NCBI RefSeq assembly: GCF_016545825.1
Contig: NC_052613.1
Span: forward strand, 12,586,001 to 12,650,000
Direction: 5' to 3'
Source of the DNA: Eucalyptus grandis
Taxonomy: Eukaryota; Streptophyta; Magnoliopsida; Myrtales; Myrtaceae
Length of the DNA: 64,000 nucleotides
The notes under the pieces were generated by a model. That model saw only the letters and a list, made by a program, of their open reading frames with translations, did not search any database and was not told the DNA's origin. Within the stretch, counting starts at the first letter, position 1, and each line of letters opens with the position of its first letter. A program made the position numbers and the translations under genes. Positions 46,936 to 58,779 of this stretch are shown here, one piece after another.

Positions 46936-48130
46936 ATAAGTGCAGAATATCCCACGATGACTTCCACGACGAATGAGAGGGAAATAAAGAGGACAAAGCT
47001 ATAAGTTGATTTGGACATCTCCATGTCGATTATATTAATTATCAATTCACTTTTTGTCTAGTGAAATGTGCAGTGACGTAAAGCCCTCAAGAGAAGCAAC
47101 TCTGTGATACCTCAATATCAAGGTGATTCGACTTGTTTCATTTTTTTAACATCATTTGTTGATTGTTGTCTGATAGGTTGAGCTCTTAAGAGGTTTGAAT
47201 GGATGAAATTCGCAAAGAGTCTCAATTCTTTTGTGCGTTCACATCATTTTTTAAATTTAGGTTGCATATCCCACTTGTTAGTTTATTCATGACTTATATA
47301 TCTAAATAACTATCGAATATCAATGTTCAATCCATATAAATTCTTTCAATTAATTAGGCTGGTTCATGTTTAATTTTGATAATAAAAAATTTATATGCAT
47401 CAATATATTAAACCTTTGTTTTGCTGCAAGATGGCTTAGATCAAATCCAAGGTCAATCAAGTGTGCTTAGACTTTGAAGAAAATGGGTAAATTTAATAAG
47501 TTATTCATGCAATTAGTAATGTTACCTTTTGGTCCAATACAATGTTTATATCCAAAGAATATGTTTTTTCAGCAAGGAACGTTTGATAGAGGCATTCCAA
47601 AGTCACTCTGTAGAAATAAGTAAGGTATCGTATTGAATTAGTCGACTTTGTTAATATGGTTTTGCCTTAATGATTTTAAAGCTGAACAAACTCTACGAGT
47701 AGTTTTTAAATTACAAAAACTTCAATCCGCTTTATGGTGGTAACTTTATTGTTTATTTCGATAATTTTATGAGTTTTTCCCAATATGACGATTTTGGCTA
47801 GTGTTCAACTAATTAGGTTACGTTGACCATGTACTTTTTTATATATGCATTTCGAGAATTTCAATAGAACAAGCAAATCTTCTTGGCACAGGTTTAAAAT
47901 TAAGAAAGAAGTAGAAGGATGTGCTGGGAACAGTTATGATCACGTTAAGGAAGTAAACGAGAATATTAAAGGGGAAAATAGTAATCTAACGGTTCAAGAT
48001 ACTAATTGTATTAGGAGTCGCTCAATGCATGTTTACTGGATTGTTTTTTTTTTTTTAAATGTAGGTCGATGAATATATGAGGGCTTTGGCAAAGTTTGAT
48101 CTGGCAATGCCAAAGGATGAAAAGACTTAG
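46936..48130 (+). pseudogene. Coiled-coil family member, plus-strand copy of second inverted pair
   Basis: Degenerate exon blocks in the same order as the other copies: about 46936-47000 (ISHDDFHDE region, then TGA); 47083-47140 after GTGCAG; GTTGAGCTCTTAAG at 47178; 47430-47490 (MA, stop, IKSKVNQV, FEENG, donor GTAAAT); about 47573-47620; 47683-47745 (KLNKLYE, stop); about 47850-47985 (ENFNRTSKSSW, VNENIKGENSN); and 48064-48130 (VDEYMRALAKFDLAMPKDEK, then TAG). Stops in several exons mark it as a pseudogene. The last exon parallels VIDDYETLV in the first palindrome and gives a second view of the family C-terminus. Confidence 0.6.
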
Positions 48131-48379
48131 GATCCCACAACCACAACATCAACATCATAGGTCACTTGCTCCTCGCTAAGCAGTTTAAAGCTAATTAGTT
48201 ATTTTTAGGAACCATTCATCTTCTTTTTCTGGGAACACATTATTGGATATTGAAAAATTTTATTGGGTTGCAAATACCTTTGCCACCGATTTCAGCTTGT
48301 TTATGGAAACAGTTAGATAATCTTGCATAAGCCATGACTGTTTGCCTTTGAATCAAATATTTATACAAACCAAGTTAGT

Positions 48380-48655
48380 CATTGCATATGCAAGATATTC
48401 TAAGTGTTCCCAAAAACAAGCCAAACTCAGTGAGAAGGGCATTTGCAACCCAATCAAAAAATTTTGATATCCAACAATGTGTTCCAAAAAAAGTTGAATG
48501 GTTCACTAAAAACAACTAATCAATTTTAAATTGTTTAGAAGGGCACGACATATGATGTTAATATTGTGGTTATGGGATCCTGATGCCTTTCATCCTTTGA
48601 CACCGTCGCATCAAACTTCGCCAAAACCCTCATATCATCATGGACCTGCATTTCA

Positions 48656-48743
<88 letters not shown>

Positions 48744-49870
48744 TGGTGAACATGCATCTAGCGACTCCAAAAACACAATCGGTATCTTAAACCATTAGAT
48801 TACCATTTTCTTCCTTTTGATGTTCTCATTCACTCACTTCCCTATTGTGATCATCAACTGTTCCAGCAAATCCTTCTTCTTTCTTAATTTACCACATGTG
48901 CCAAGAAGATTTGCATCTTCTCTTGGAATTTACGAAACACACTTATGAAAAAGTAACATGACCAAGTCAGAGATATAACACTAACCGAGACCGTCATGTT
49001 GGGAAAAACTCATAAAATTACTGACCTAATAAAATGAAGTTACCGTGATAAAGCTGATCAAGAGAAGTTTTGTAATTCGAAAACTCCTTAGCAAGTTTCA
49101 GCTTCTCACTGACCCTCTTCAATTTGTTTTGTACTAAACATCTTTGTCAAATCAAGTAAAATCCTATCTGAGGCAAAACTATGTTATTGAGGTCGATTTA
49201 TTAAGTATGGTTCCTCACTTACCTCTCTAGAGTGGCTTTGGACTGCATCTATCAATCATTGTTTGCAAAAGCACATATTCATCATATATAAATATCGTAT
49301 TGGAGCAAAAGTTAACATTATTAATTACATGTATAACTTATTAAATTTACCCATTTTCTTCAAAATCTGGGCGCACTTGATCAATCTTTGACTTAATCTC
49401 AACCATCTAATTGCTAAAAAGGAGCTCCATATAACAATGCAAATAAATTTTTTATCATCAAAATAATACATGAACCAATTTAATTAATTAAAATACTTTA
49501 TATAGATTGAAATGGACATTTCACAATTATTGAAATGAATAAGCTAAACAAATGGGATGTGCAACATAGGTTTAGGAAATGACATGAACGTACAGAAAAG
49601 TTAAGACTCTACAAAGCTTTATTCACTCGTACCTCTAAGCGCTCAACCTCTCAAACAATAATCAGAATAACATATAAATAAACATGTCGAATCACCTTGA
49701 TAGTTTTTCATTGAAATTATTGAGGTATCGTAGAGCTGCATCTCTTGAGGACTTTGCGTCTCTGCACATTTCACGAGATCGAAAGTGAATCAGAAATTAC
49801 TACAATTGACTTTGAGATGTTTGGATCTACTCATAGTTTTATCCTTTTTTTTCTCTCTTTTCAAACTGAA
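48380..49870 (-). pseudogene. Coiled-coil family member, minus-strand copy of second inverted pair
   Basis: Minus-strand counterpart. Its last exon, just downstream (minus sense) of an ATT microsatellite, reads VHDDMRVLAKFDATVSKDER, then HQDPITTI, matching the VDEYMRALAKFDLAMPKDEK exon of the plus copy. Upstream blocks can be followed to about 49755 but are decayed. No complete frame. Confidence 0.55.
48656..48742. repeat. (AAT)n microsatellite, about 29 repeats
   Basis: Uninterrupted AAT trinucleotides directly upstream (minus sense) of the acceptor of the last exon of the minus-strand coiled-coil copy. They create false poly-Ile and poly-Leu open frames on the two strands. Confidence 0.96.
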
Positions 49871-50799
49871 GACCGTGATAAGGAGGAATCAAATTGAGTC
49901 AACGCATGCATGGATGGTATTATACAAGACAAAAAAGTCATAACAGAAGCCAGATTCCTAGAAAGAAGCCAAACCATCTTAAGAATTGCACGGGAACGTT
50001 TTTGTTCCTAGATTTTTCTGTTCCCTAGAGTAGAAAAAGAACAGAAATTCATTTGGTAACTTAAGTATATTTTTAGTAACTTTTGGCACCAAAGTGTCAT
50101 TCCGTGCCAAGTTTTGACACTTGCACTATTCCTTTGCCGAGTAAAAGCCATATCGATTTGGTCACTGTCAATATATGCCATTTGTTTTTCTGTATGAGTG
50201 CATCATATATATTGGCTCTTTAATATGGTCTAATTGAAGAAATTCCATCTAGGGTTCCTGTTTATGATAAATATTGTTCTGGTGCAATTAACTCCAAATG
50301 ATGCAGATAGGAGGAAGACACCTAACGTGGAAATCAGAGTTAAGCGTCGTTGGATGACTGCAAAACTAATGCATTGGTACCTGCCTTTCGGACCGGATTC
50401 ACGGGTTTGTTTTACTTTAATATGGCCACATGGTACTTGGCTCAAATATATAAAAAGTAGATGTGTATATTTAAGTCTCATCATAATGTGGTCATAAATA
50501 GGTAAAGTGAAGCCAAGGGCTTGGATTGGCTTAAATTGTTGATAGAAAGTCGAAACGTGATATACTAACGCATTGTAATGGAGTGATATATGTTATGTGC
50601 TCTGCCCTGCTGAGGTGATGTCCCATTTCGAGTTTGTCCCATTTCGAGTTGTCAAATGTGTTTTCGTTTGTTTCATATAATCATGCCGCATGACAGGATA
50701 AATTTTCTCATATAATCATGCTGCATAGGAGAAATTCTTACATACGTGGCTTGCCTGAAAGCTGAGTTAGCAAAGAAGAACAAAATTGTTATTGTTTTG
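49871..50799. other. Intergenic with two solo transposon ends
   Basis: At 49988-50050 there is a family E end (GAACGTTTTTGTTCC, TCTGTTCC). At about 50086-50142 there is a family B end in right-end orientation (AACTTTTGGCACCAAAGTG, GCCAAGTTTTGACACTTGC). The rest has no recognisable gene. Confidence 0.55.
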
Positions 50800-51508
50800 G
50801 CTCTTTTTTGAATTTTAATATAATTATTAATTGAATTAAATTATTTATTTACAAAAGATGAAGATTGCAAAAGCCGAGGGCTCAACCCTCGCCGCTTCCT
50901 CCCCACCATCACCAAGAAGGGCCGACGACCATGGGGAAGATTGGCCTAGGTCATTGAGCCTTGACCAAGGGCCGTGAGGGCCTACAAGCCTTCACACTAG
51001 CAAGTAGCGACCCTTTGCCTTGCTAGGCAAGGGCCGACGACCCTTGCCCCAGATCCGGTGAGGGCTTACAGGCCCTTGCCATTAGCCGACCAAGGTCACC
51101 AGCCCTTAGCTAGGGCCTAACGACCTTGGCCGACCCTCCTCCTATCATCGCCAGCCCTTCCCGGCGATGGTTGGGAGGTGGCGACGAGGGCTACAATTTG
51201 CTTCTCCTTTAATTTTTTTTTTTAAATTTAGTTTTAGATTTAATTTATTAATATTAATATTAATATTCAAACCTAAGGCAAAATGACATTGTTTTTGGCT
51301 TTTCTTTCCACGTCAGCATGCAAAACGATGTCATTTTGTATTTGCCTTGTCAGAAAAATGCTACATCAGTATTTTGGCCGGATTTTCTCGCTGTTAACAT
51401 TGAACCGATCCATTTTGCTCTAATTTTGGCACATAAGTATACATTTCCAAACTTTTGACACTCAAATATCCTCTCATGCCAAATTTTGGCATTTCATGTG
51501 TCCAGTCC
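50800..51508. mobile_element. Truncated family B element with GC-rich core
   Basis: The right end (51300-51508) has the family signature inverted: GCAAAACGATGTCATTTTG, TTTTGGCCGGATTTTC, CGATCCATTTTGCTC, AATTTTGGCACATAAGT, CATGCCAAATTTTGGCA. Inward lies AT-rich sequence, then a GC-rich core (about 50865-51200) with GGGCCGACGACC and CCTTGCC words. The left inverted end is missing. Confidence 0.7.
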
Positions 51509-51599
51509 TGCTTTTACTCCATGGAATCTATTTCAATTGCATCTATAATAGTAATAATAATAATAAAAAGAATACCAATGAGAAATCACATGCCAAATA

Positions 51600-52262
51600 A
51601 AAATTACGTGATTGGCTAGAAATTACTAACATAAACGTTGGCCATTTTATATGGTGCAACCAATGCCAACTTGGACAATTTAAAAAAAAAAAAGTTCTAT
51701 ATTTTTATTGTTTATTTTTTTATTGTTTCTTCTTTTCTTGTTTTTTATTATTAAGGGCTGATGGCTAGCAATTTAGTGACTCCCACCAGCCACTAGGCGA
51801 TGGCTTACGAGCCCTTGTCGATAGCAGACAAAGGTCACAACCCTCGCCCAGTTCTAAGTGAGGGCCATGAGCCCTCGTTAACCACTAGGTGAGGGCTCGC
51901 AGCACTCACTTGGAGCTTGGCAAGGGCAGTGACTCCCTCCCCATAGTTGGGGAGGGCTCGTAGCCCTCGCATGTAGCTAGTGAGGGTTGCGTGTGAGGAC
52001 AATGAGCCCTCGCCAGCCACTAGGGGAGGGGTGTGATCCCTGACTTTCTATTGGTGAGGACTTCGCAACCCTTGCTCACGACCAACAAGGGTTCTTGCCT
52101 GTAGCCAGTGAGGATTGTCGAGCCTCGGCCAATGGCCTTCTATCAACCTTAACAATAGAAAAAAGAGAAGTTTGATGAATCAATTAGTACAATTAAAAGA
52201 ATTAGGATTGAATTTACACAAATGCAATAGGTTTAGAACTTTCTTGGTACTTCTCCCTTAAC
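51600..52262. mobile_element. Truncated family A element with GC-rich core
   Basis: The right end (52140-52262) carries the family A subterminal words inverted (GGATTGAATTTACAC, GCAATAGGTTTAGAAC). The interior (about 51757-52135) is a degenerate repeat of GAGGGCTCGTAGCCCTCGC-like words. The left end is missing. The small open frames inside are by-products of the repeat. Confidence 0.6.
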
Positions 52263-55005
52263 GGGAACTTACGCTTGCGGCATCCAACACATTAGTTCCA
52301 AAACAATTTGATCTTCAAATGCTTGTGCTCATAGTTATAAGTAACCCAATTGATCATCCATATGTGCCGGATAAATTTTTCATTCGTCTTAACGTTCATA
52401 TACGCTTGTACACATTTTATCGCGGAAGAGAACTTGCCGAAAATCACTCGCGGCAATGGATCTGTTTTTCCCTCCATTTTTTCTCATATTTATTCTTGAC
52501 AAGTACTGGTCCTTCTAAGACGTCAGCAAGTATTCGGTCTATCTTCTTCCAAGAAGAATGAACTTGTTTGAGTTTCTTATCCAAGTGAAAAGTGAGAGAG
52601 AGAATCTCACCATAAGATTTATATATCGGTTAAGTCCAGTCCTTTGGCTAGGCAATAGTTGATAGGATTCGAACCAGCCACCCTTGATTTCCTGTAATTG
52701 TGTTCACCGATAACTACTCAATTATCGAAAGTAATTGTGTTTTCTTGTCACAAAATGACCCCCAAAAAAAAAAAAAACCAAGAAACTGATAATTTGTTTT
52801 ATATCTAAAATACTTTGAGCACGTTGGCTGTGTCACCCCCACATCGATTGATGTCCATCAATATATAAATTAGCTGCCCAACATCAATAGGCTTCACCAA
52901 AACCGTTCACCGGGCCAATCATTGAAGTTGAGATACCCGCGTTAAAATTGGGAATTCGTGTTCGCGGGTTAATTTAGATGGCAATGTCTTTAATAAAATG
53001 TTGTCTTTCGGTTAAACATGCCAAAAACGAGGGAATCACATCATTGTGGTTCTTACATTCGTTTGAGATTCAAAAACGTCCTTGTCAATTCATTTTCATT
53101 CGATTCAAGACAACCCTCGTCCTTCTTCGGGAAAATTCGTTTAGTTATTTCACGAATGCAACATGGATACAAAATGCTTATTTGGACAAACAATATGCAC
53201 GTTTTCTTGTCGACTGCTTCAATTCTAGATCTTATTACTATGCTCCTGGAAATGTACATGGAACTTTGATCAGAACTCGAACTATTTTGATCACTTTCGC
53301 AAATTAGAAATATTACTTAATGGCAAAACTAACATCCTTATCTCCACATCAACAAATTATTTTTGTCGAAATGGTTGGAGGACCATCGTTGTACCTTTCT
53401 AGACTACTGTGACGGGTCTGAACAATGTAGTTCTTCGTTTGCAATGGTTGAGGCTGCTAAAGGCGGCATTAGGAGCAGAGAAGCAGCACAGAAATCGGGA
53501 GTTACTCAAATTATAAAATCGGATGTGGCTTTGAAGCTGGTAATGTGCTTTTGATGTACCGAGGTTGATGAAACTCTAGTGTTGTTGATATTATACTAAT
53601 TCATTGCAAGTCTCGCCTTACTACCTAATTTCCTATGGTGATTTAGTTCATGAATGTTTGATGATTGCTAAAAGGGTTCTTCAGCAATAAAGCTATAATG
53701 GAGTTCGTAATTAATTATTTACACCATCATCGCTTCATGAGCCCAACTCAGATCCGAGAAGCTAATGTATTGTACTTCTGTTATTGCAATAAATCATTAC
53801 GATTTTGATGACGCTGGTCGTATTATGATTGTTGGTCCTCCCTTTTCACTTTGAACTCACTTTGAATTCATTCTAAAGCTCATGCTGGTCATTCGATTTT
53901 GTAATAACAAGCCAGCCCAAGCCCATGTTCTCAAAAGTCAAAACCACATTTCCAGCCCATGTTTGCTAAAGCCCGACCTAAACTCATTTCGTTTCTTCTT
54001 CAACTGATGATATACGTAAAGCCAGCGGACACAACAAGGAAATGAAAGGGAGCTCGTCCTTGAAGGGAAAAAGGGGAAAAGAGAGGATTGAGAAAATTTT
54101 CGTGTGTAGCCACTTCGAACGTCCTGATTAGTCGTACTAACTCCGAATTGCAATGCTCGGCAAGTATTCAAGCCCATTATTCATTTAATAGGAGTAATTA
54201 TCAAAGTTAGGTCGTAAATCCGAAGTTAAGTCAATTTTGAACAGCAATGTTCAATTGAAGTCATACAACTATGAATTTATATGGAAATGATAGTTCAGGG
54301 TAGAGCTATAGGGTTTAATGAAAATCGATTTCAAAGTATGGTTTGATTGGAACAAATTTATAAACTTTCACGTGTAAATTACACATAACAGACAATATAC
54401 ATAACAAAGATGAAGTTCGCGTGTTTCTTTATTAGTGTGTAATAGTCGTTTTTATCAGTGAACAAGCATAATCTAGTAAGTTGTTCGTTAGATTAGTGTA
54501 TTGCTCGGATTTTGATATCATTTTTTTCGATTAATTTACAAGAATATGAATGTGTTGACTCTTGACTCTAAGGTTGATTTTCAACTTTATGAATGGTATT
54601 ATCTCTCATATTTTGCATGGTTCGCAAAACATCAAGCCATCTTCACAAAAGCGAGCAGACGAGCCTTTTCTTTGGCGGGCGGCTAGACAGAGGCTCTGCT
54701 TTTAACCAGTTCAGATTTGTTCATCCAGTTGACTAATCAGGGCTTGAGCTCTATCTCTCATCTTCAATTAGAAGCTCGAAAAACGAGGGGATTAAGATTG
54801 GACTGTTTTATCTTCTTTTCTTGCCCGTCTAATTGAGAGATCATGGGCTTCTTTCATGCTTCAGGATCGGAGCTGAAAGTTTATGAGGGAAGAAGTAGCA
54901 AATAAATAAACAGAAAAATAGACAGAGACATCGATAGAAAAAATGCCTGAGAGAATAAAAGCTAATTAATTGGCCATCGGGAATAAGAGAGAAAAAAAGA
55001 TGCTG
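52263..55005. other. No gene recognised; dispersed fragment at 52300-52520
   Basis: The 52300-52520 stretch is homologous to 27400-27610 on the same strand. Two open stretches on the plus strand (52978-53307 and 53363-53554) carry peptides such as EAAKGGIRSREAAQKSGVTQ that look protein-like, but I cannot assign them. They may be exons of an unrecognised gene. Confidence 0.4.
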
Positions 55006-55007
55006 CG

Positions 55008-56230
55008 CAGATTCTGATATCTTAAATCTTGTCCGAGGGGCTCGGCCTTTTAGCCAATTTTAGATTTTAAATTTGATTTTAGTTAATATGAAATACTTTA
55101 AAGGGAAATTTTCAAAAAAGGATCCAAAGTACTCTTATTTTCTCAAATAAAGACCCGAATTTGACTTTATTTTAAATAAGGACCTGAATTGGCCTTGGTT
55201 GTTTCAAATAAGGACTTGAAGTGACTTTAGTTATTTTAAATAAGGACCTAACCTCGCTGGTTGATTAAATTTTCCAATTGGTCTAGGTATTTTCATTATT
55301 TTCCATTTTCTCTTATTTTCTTCCTTATTTTTTTCTCTTTTTGTTCTTCTTCTTCCTCTTCGCTAGTGGCCGGCCGGCCAGCCATTGGCGATGCCCATAA
55401 AGAGCTGGGAAAGGGTTGCCCTCACCAACGAGGGCCACCCACGTTGGCCACAAGCGAGACAACCCCTTGCCTAGGGCCATCCACGAAGTTAGCCCTCATT
55501 GGCCCTAGGCGGGCCGACCCCCATTAGATTTGGCGAGGGTGGGCTCACTCGTGGCCAGCAAGGACTGGGCGACCTTATCGACCGTAGGCGAGGCCACCCT
55601 TGCTAGATCTGGTAAGGGTCGGCCTCACCTGCCCTAGATGAAGGCTCAACCACTCTAGCTAGTGACTGGCAAGGTTGTTTAACCCTCGCCGACCGCAGGC
55701 AAGGCCGCCCTTGCAAGTAGGCAACGACCCTCACCGGCCCTTACTAGCGGTCGGTCCGGTGAGGGTCGCCTCACCCAAGCAAGACTATCCTTCACCTATG
55801 GCTAGTGTAGGCGGCCCTTGCCCAGCCCTCTGTGGACATCTCTGGTGGTTGGCTAACCACTAGCAAAGAGGAAGAAGAAGAACCACAAAAAAAAAGAAAA
55901 AAAGAAAATGAGAAATGACGAAAATATCATTGATCGTCGAGAAAGTCGAGTCCTTATTTGAAATGAACATAATCACTTCAAATCCTCATTTGAAACAACA
56001 TCCACTTCAAATCCTTATTTGAGAAAGTAATTTTACTTTAGGTCCTTATTTGAAACAAGGTCCACTTCGGGTCCTTATTTGAAAAATAATGGCACTTTGA
56101 GTCCCTTTTGGAATTTCCCTACTTTAAATTTTGAAAACAGATTCGATATCTTAAATCTTGTTCGAGGGGCTGGGCCTTTTAGCTAATTTTAGATTTTAAA
56201 TTTCATTTTAGTTAATATGAAATACTTTTT
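55008..56230. repeat. About 95-bp direct repeat flanking and hosting the MULE
   Basis: GATATCTTAAATCTTGTCCG, GAGGGGCTCGGCCTTTTAGC, TTTTAGATTTTAAATTTGAT and AGTTAATATGAAATAC at 55017-55100 recur at about 56148-56230 with few changes, followed by a short third piece (AATATGAAATACTTTAAATT) near 56240. The transposon sits in the first copy. Confidence 0.88.
55103..56119. mobile_element. Non-autonomous Mutator-like element (MULE) with 9-bp TSD
   Basis: The 1,017-bp element starts GGGAAATTTTCAAAAAAGGA and ends with the inverted TTTTGGAATTTCCC. Long inverted repeats made of the words CAAATAAGGACC (left) and GGTCCTTATTTG (right) are repeated several times on each side, over about 160-200 bp. It is flanked by perfect 9-bp duplications TACTTTAAA at 55094-55102 and 56120-56128, the hallmark length for Mutator-like elements. 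The interior (about 55355-55885) is a GC-rich core of GCGAGGG/CCCTCACC-type degenerate repeats. No transposase. Confidence 0.92.
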
Positions 56231-57469
56231 TTTTTTCGAATAATATGAAATACTTTAAATTTTGAAAAGAAGCAAATGAAAGTTCACATTGAAGTTTTTT
56301 CTTTTCCAAAAAAAAAAAAAAAAATCAAAACTATATATGCCGATAGTAACTAGAAAGTACCTCCACTCCCGGAGCTTTCGTGTTGTGTTGGATACTCCAA
56401 CACGCTCCGACACACAGTTAATAAATGTCGAAAAATCGACACATGGTCAACTCTCCCGACATGCGAAACCGAAATTCCTACACGCGATTTCAACACATAC
56501 TAAATCAATTTAAAAAATTTTCAAGAAATGAGGGATCTAAATGTAAATATGTATAAAATATAAAAATAAGGGGGGGGAAATACTTCTTGTTATATTTGAT
56601 GATGAAATGTGGATTTTTTTGGACTTATTGTTAAAATTAAATTTAATAGTGGAATGTGAATTGCTTATTTTTCTCCAAATTTTATGGATTATTGGAATGA
56701 AATGCATTGAATTTGTCAAATTGAAATAATGAATGATATTGACAAATAGTGGATCAATGTTTTTAATGTAAATTAATTTAATTGAAATAATTATATACAA
56801 ATATACATTTAATATAGAACGTATCCCATGTTGGATTTTTTTTTTTTTTGAGAAATAATATGTTGATGTGCTTTGTCATACTGTGTCATGTTAGTGTTAG
56901 TACTACTTAAACGGTGCAAGTCCAAACATATTTTATGGGATGACTGAGTAAAAAGTCCTTGCTTGTCAATTGTTAGGGACATCGTCATAGCCACGTTCCA
57001 CCCTAGGGACCCCTAGAGACACTTTTTAAATGTCCCTTGATCTTGTAGGACGAGGATGTCTTTTTCGCATTGTTCCTTTTTGGCATAGGGATGAAAGTCC
57101 AAAGGAGCACCTCGTAACGTTCCCTTGAAGTCTTTGGATCTCACAAATTGGAACGACACTAACCAAGTTTCTCACAAATTTTCTATACAAGCCACTGGGA
57201 CGTCCAAGACAAAAGCTGGGATGCCATTGATCAAACTTCTCACAAGTTTTCTTACAAAAGCTACCAGCGACGATTTTACTGCGTCTCCCAGAGCACTTGG
57301 ATGGTGTTAACAGGGGCATAAAGTTTCGTGTGATGTCGCGTGAGAAACAAATTCCTATCTCTATAAGTCACGTCCCCAGCTCGTAAATAAGGATGCCTAG
57401 TCAAGTTCTCTAGCCAAGCTTCTAGGGATGCTTCTCTTGAGTCCCCAGAGGAGCACAGGTGTTGAGGAG
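56231..57469. other. Intergenic, no gene recognised
   Basis: Poly-A and AT-rich sequence, including the repeat related to 18040-18160 (about 56385-56500) and a moderately GC stretch (57000-57460) of unknown nature. Confidence 0.55.
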
Positions 57470-57800
57470 ATTAACCCAATTTTTTTTAAAAATATATTAC
57501 ATTTATATCAATTTAATTTTTAATTTTTTAATTTATTCATAAACCCATTATATTTGTGCAAATTCAGTCTTGAATATTTCAATTGTACCAATTTAATCAC
57601 AAATTTTTTGACAATTTATCAATTTAATCTTAAATCTTTAGATGATTGCTAATTTAGTCATTTCAGCTAATTTGATCAGAAATCATTGATGTGACGGTGC
57701 ATTAATCATCCTATGTGCTACAATTAGTACCGATGTAAATAATTTGTTAAAATTTTCTAATTCTTTTTATCTTATTTTTTTATTTTTTTCCTAATCCTAG
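57470..57800. mobile_element. Solo left end of a family A element
   Basis: Words AATTCAGTCTTGAATAT, GTACCAATTTAATCAC and TATCAATTTAATCTTAAATC follow the family A subterminal pattern in left-end orientation, continuing into AAATCATTGATGTGACGG. No matching right end is near. Confidence 0.55.
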
Positions 57801-58779
57801 GTTGGCGAGGTCGCAAGGTGACGTCTTGGACCTCTTTCGAGTCCTTTTGAGTCAATCTCTTCCCGGGTCTTATGCAGATTGGGAGATCTAAGCAGAATGG
57901 GAATGTTGGAATCTCACGTATAGTTGTCAGAATGGATGCGCCGCTCTCCGCCGTCGATAGACCTTTCTCCGTTAAGAAAAAGAGCGGTGTTAAGTTTTGA
58001 CTGCTTCACACCCTTAATTTGCAGTTGGAAGTGTATACAGTGTTAAGCATGTTGGCACAGGATACCATGTGAATATTTCTCCACTTTTGAGGCAATGGAT
58101 GAGTTCTTATTTGTCCGCATTTTGCATCTCTTGCACTATTGGGAGAATGTGATTTGATTAATTCAGAAGTAGATGACCAATTGATCCTAATCTTTTACTG
58201 AATTTCTAGAGATTGTCCTTTTAGCTCCACGCGTCACTCTGTTTCTCTGGCATAAAGTTTGACATAGTGGGTTCTATATTTCAAGCCATGGCAACGTAAT
58301 ACCTCTTTCTTTATCATCAAGGAGTCGTAGATTATCATTTTGCTAATGCTAAGAACATACGCTACCAATTGTTTTAGTTAATGGCGTGCCAAGATTTTGC
58401 ACATGCAGGGCCTGTCTCTTCATCAATCTTATTTGCAGAGGATCATGTTTGTTTAAGAATAGTAGCTGAGCTAAATAAAGTCTTAGTCATGCATTAATTC
58501 AACGCTAATACTGCCTGTCAGTTGAGAAAAAGATCTCTCATCTGATCTCTCAGTCGAAAAAGTTGCTTTCGAGCAACTCAAAATGTGCATCTTCCTGAAT
58601 TATTTTAAATCAGCCGTAGCGGTCAGTCATGGAAGCTAAAAACCTACCCGGATTACTCCAAATAAGAAGAAAGATGTACCCGAGGCTGAAGGCTGAGAGC
58701 TTGCTTCAGCTTCGGGTCATTTCTTCATCTGCTCTTGTGCGGGGATGTGATGTTCATGTGGTGCCTTTTTGCCATAGTC
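57801..58779. other. Intergenic, no gene recognised
   Basis: Mixed-composition DNA with no recognised domain or RNA gene. Confidence 0.5.

Larger units (their letters stand above)
46990..49870. repeat. 2.9-kb tail-to-tail inverted repeat of coiled-coil gene copies
   Basis: The plus copy (to about 48332) and the minus copy (from about 48380) mirror each other. Inner ends: TTGCATAAGCCATGACT on the left and AGTCATTGCATATGCAA on the right, with a spacer of about 45 bp. Outer landmarks: GCCCTCAAGAGAAGCAACTC near 47090 against GCATCTCTTGAGGACTTTGC near 49738. The arms are more diverged than in the 24.9-27.1 kb palindrome, and the 3' ends face the centre here whereas there the 5' ends do. Confidence 0.85.

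Noticed and set aside
48531..48753. Poly-Ile and poly-Leu open frames on both strands
   Set aside because: Artefact of the AAT microsatellite; only the short C-terminal exon on the minus strand is family-related.
57026..57319. 97-codon minus-strand frame with several Cys
   Set aside because: No recognisable domain, and the plus strand is open over the same stretch. Left uncalled.
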